DNA from: Phytophthora quininea
Taxonomy: Eukaryota > Oomycota > Peronosporomycetes > Peronosporales > Peronosporaceae
Direction: 5' to 3'
DNA length: 64,000 nucleotides
Assembly: GCA_011947345.1 (NCBI GenBank)
Contig: JAAVTG010000221.1
Location: 1-64,000 of the forward strand
This document shows, in pieces, positions 63,772-64,000 of this stretch. Both the position numbers and the translations under genes were made by a program. Within the stretch, counting starts at the first letter, position 1; each line of letters begins with the position of its first letter. The notes below the pieces were generated by a model. That model had not been told where the DNA came from. It saw only the letters and a program-made list of their open reading frames with translations, and made no database searches.

Positions 63772-64000
63772 GGTGGTGGTTGGTGGTGCGAGGTTCGAAG
63801 CAAATTCGAGACTGACAAAACAAGTCGGTCTTGAAGAGATGTTTATGGTCGTCCGCCGCGTTCACAGGGCATGATCGGTCATCATCATGGACGCGTCTTT
63901 GCAGAGAAAGCATGTGAGGCGATCTCGATGACGACCAGAAGCTACGGCGCAAGGTGTGTGACACGAAACCTCAAGGCTTGCGGCGCCAAGAGCGCCACAC

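Noticed and set aside
1..64000. Bacterial-style operons, ribosome binding sites and terminators
   Set aside because: Spliceosomal introns, signal peptides and the transposon types show eukaryotic nuclear DNA, so these features are not expected and none was called.

Overview
The window looks like nuclear DNA of a plant-pathogenic oomycete, most likely Phytophthora or a close relative. The evidence is an AA17-type lytic polysaccharide monooxygenase (LPMO) family, an RXLR-EER effector relic, short GT-AG introns of about 55-70 bp, and the mix of Copia, chromodomain Gypsy, DIRS, LINE, MULE, hAT and Tc1/mariner elements. Almost everything from 1 to about 59 kb is a transposon-rich, duplicated, accessory region. 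Only 59.5-64 kb is an ordinary compact gene block.

Layout: 1-4.25 kb is the 3' part of a degenerate Copia element. 5.3-6.9 kb is a LINE whose reverse transcriptase lies inverted against its 3' end. 7.2 kb is a small secreted protein and 8.1-10.1 kb an intact 655-residue ankyrin protein. 10.2-10.9 kb is a LINE 3' end and 11.0-11.4 kb a broken RXLR effector. 12-21.2 kb is a compound duplication holding three AA17 LPMO copies (one intact, one with one frameshift, one with two). It has inverted arms of about 2.8 kb and a 363-bp MITE whose empty site survives beside another copy. 21.3-29.7 kb and 37.4-40.2 kb are two inverted copies of a divergent ankyrin pseudogene pair. The left copy is split by a 5.7-kb Gypsy chromovirus with near-identical LTRs. 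Between the copies lie another ankyrin pseudogene holding a Tc1/mariner element with 238-bp inverted repeats, a MidA/NDUFAF7-like gene, and hAT elements. 41.1-41.6 kb is a NUDT1-like Nudix hydrolase. 42.4-47.9 kb is a tyrosine-recombinase (DIRS-like) retrotransposon, 48.1-51.0 kb a broken MULE, 51.2-51.8 kb a carbamoyl-phosphate synthase fragment, 52.3-52.6 kb a small secreted protein, and 53.3-55.9 kb a second, different DIRS-like element. 57.1-59.5 kb is an ankyrin pseudogene hit by a hAT element that itself carries a solo LTR.

The right end holds a HOP2-like meiotic gene, a three-exon twin-CX9C (COX23/CHCHD7-like) gene, a divergent pair of cysteine-rich secreted proteins and a PX-domain protein.

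Two themes stand out. The ankyrin proteins share a conserved N-terminal module of about 60 residues ending in a LLDRIW-like motif, and three of these loci have each been hit by a different transposon class. Several insertions can be dated or verified inside the window because a duplicated empty site or exact target-site duplications are present. All calls come from reading the sequence. No alignment or database search was run.
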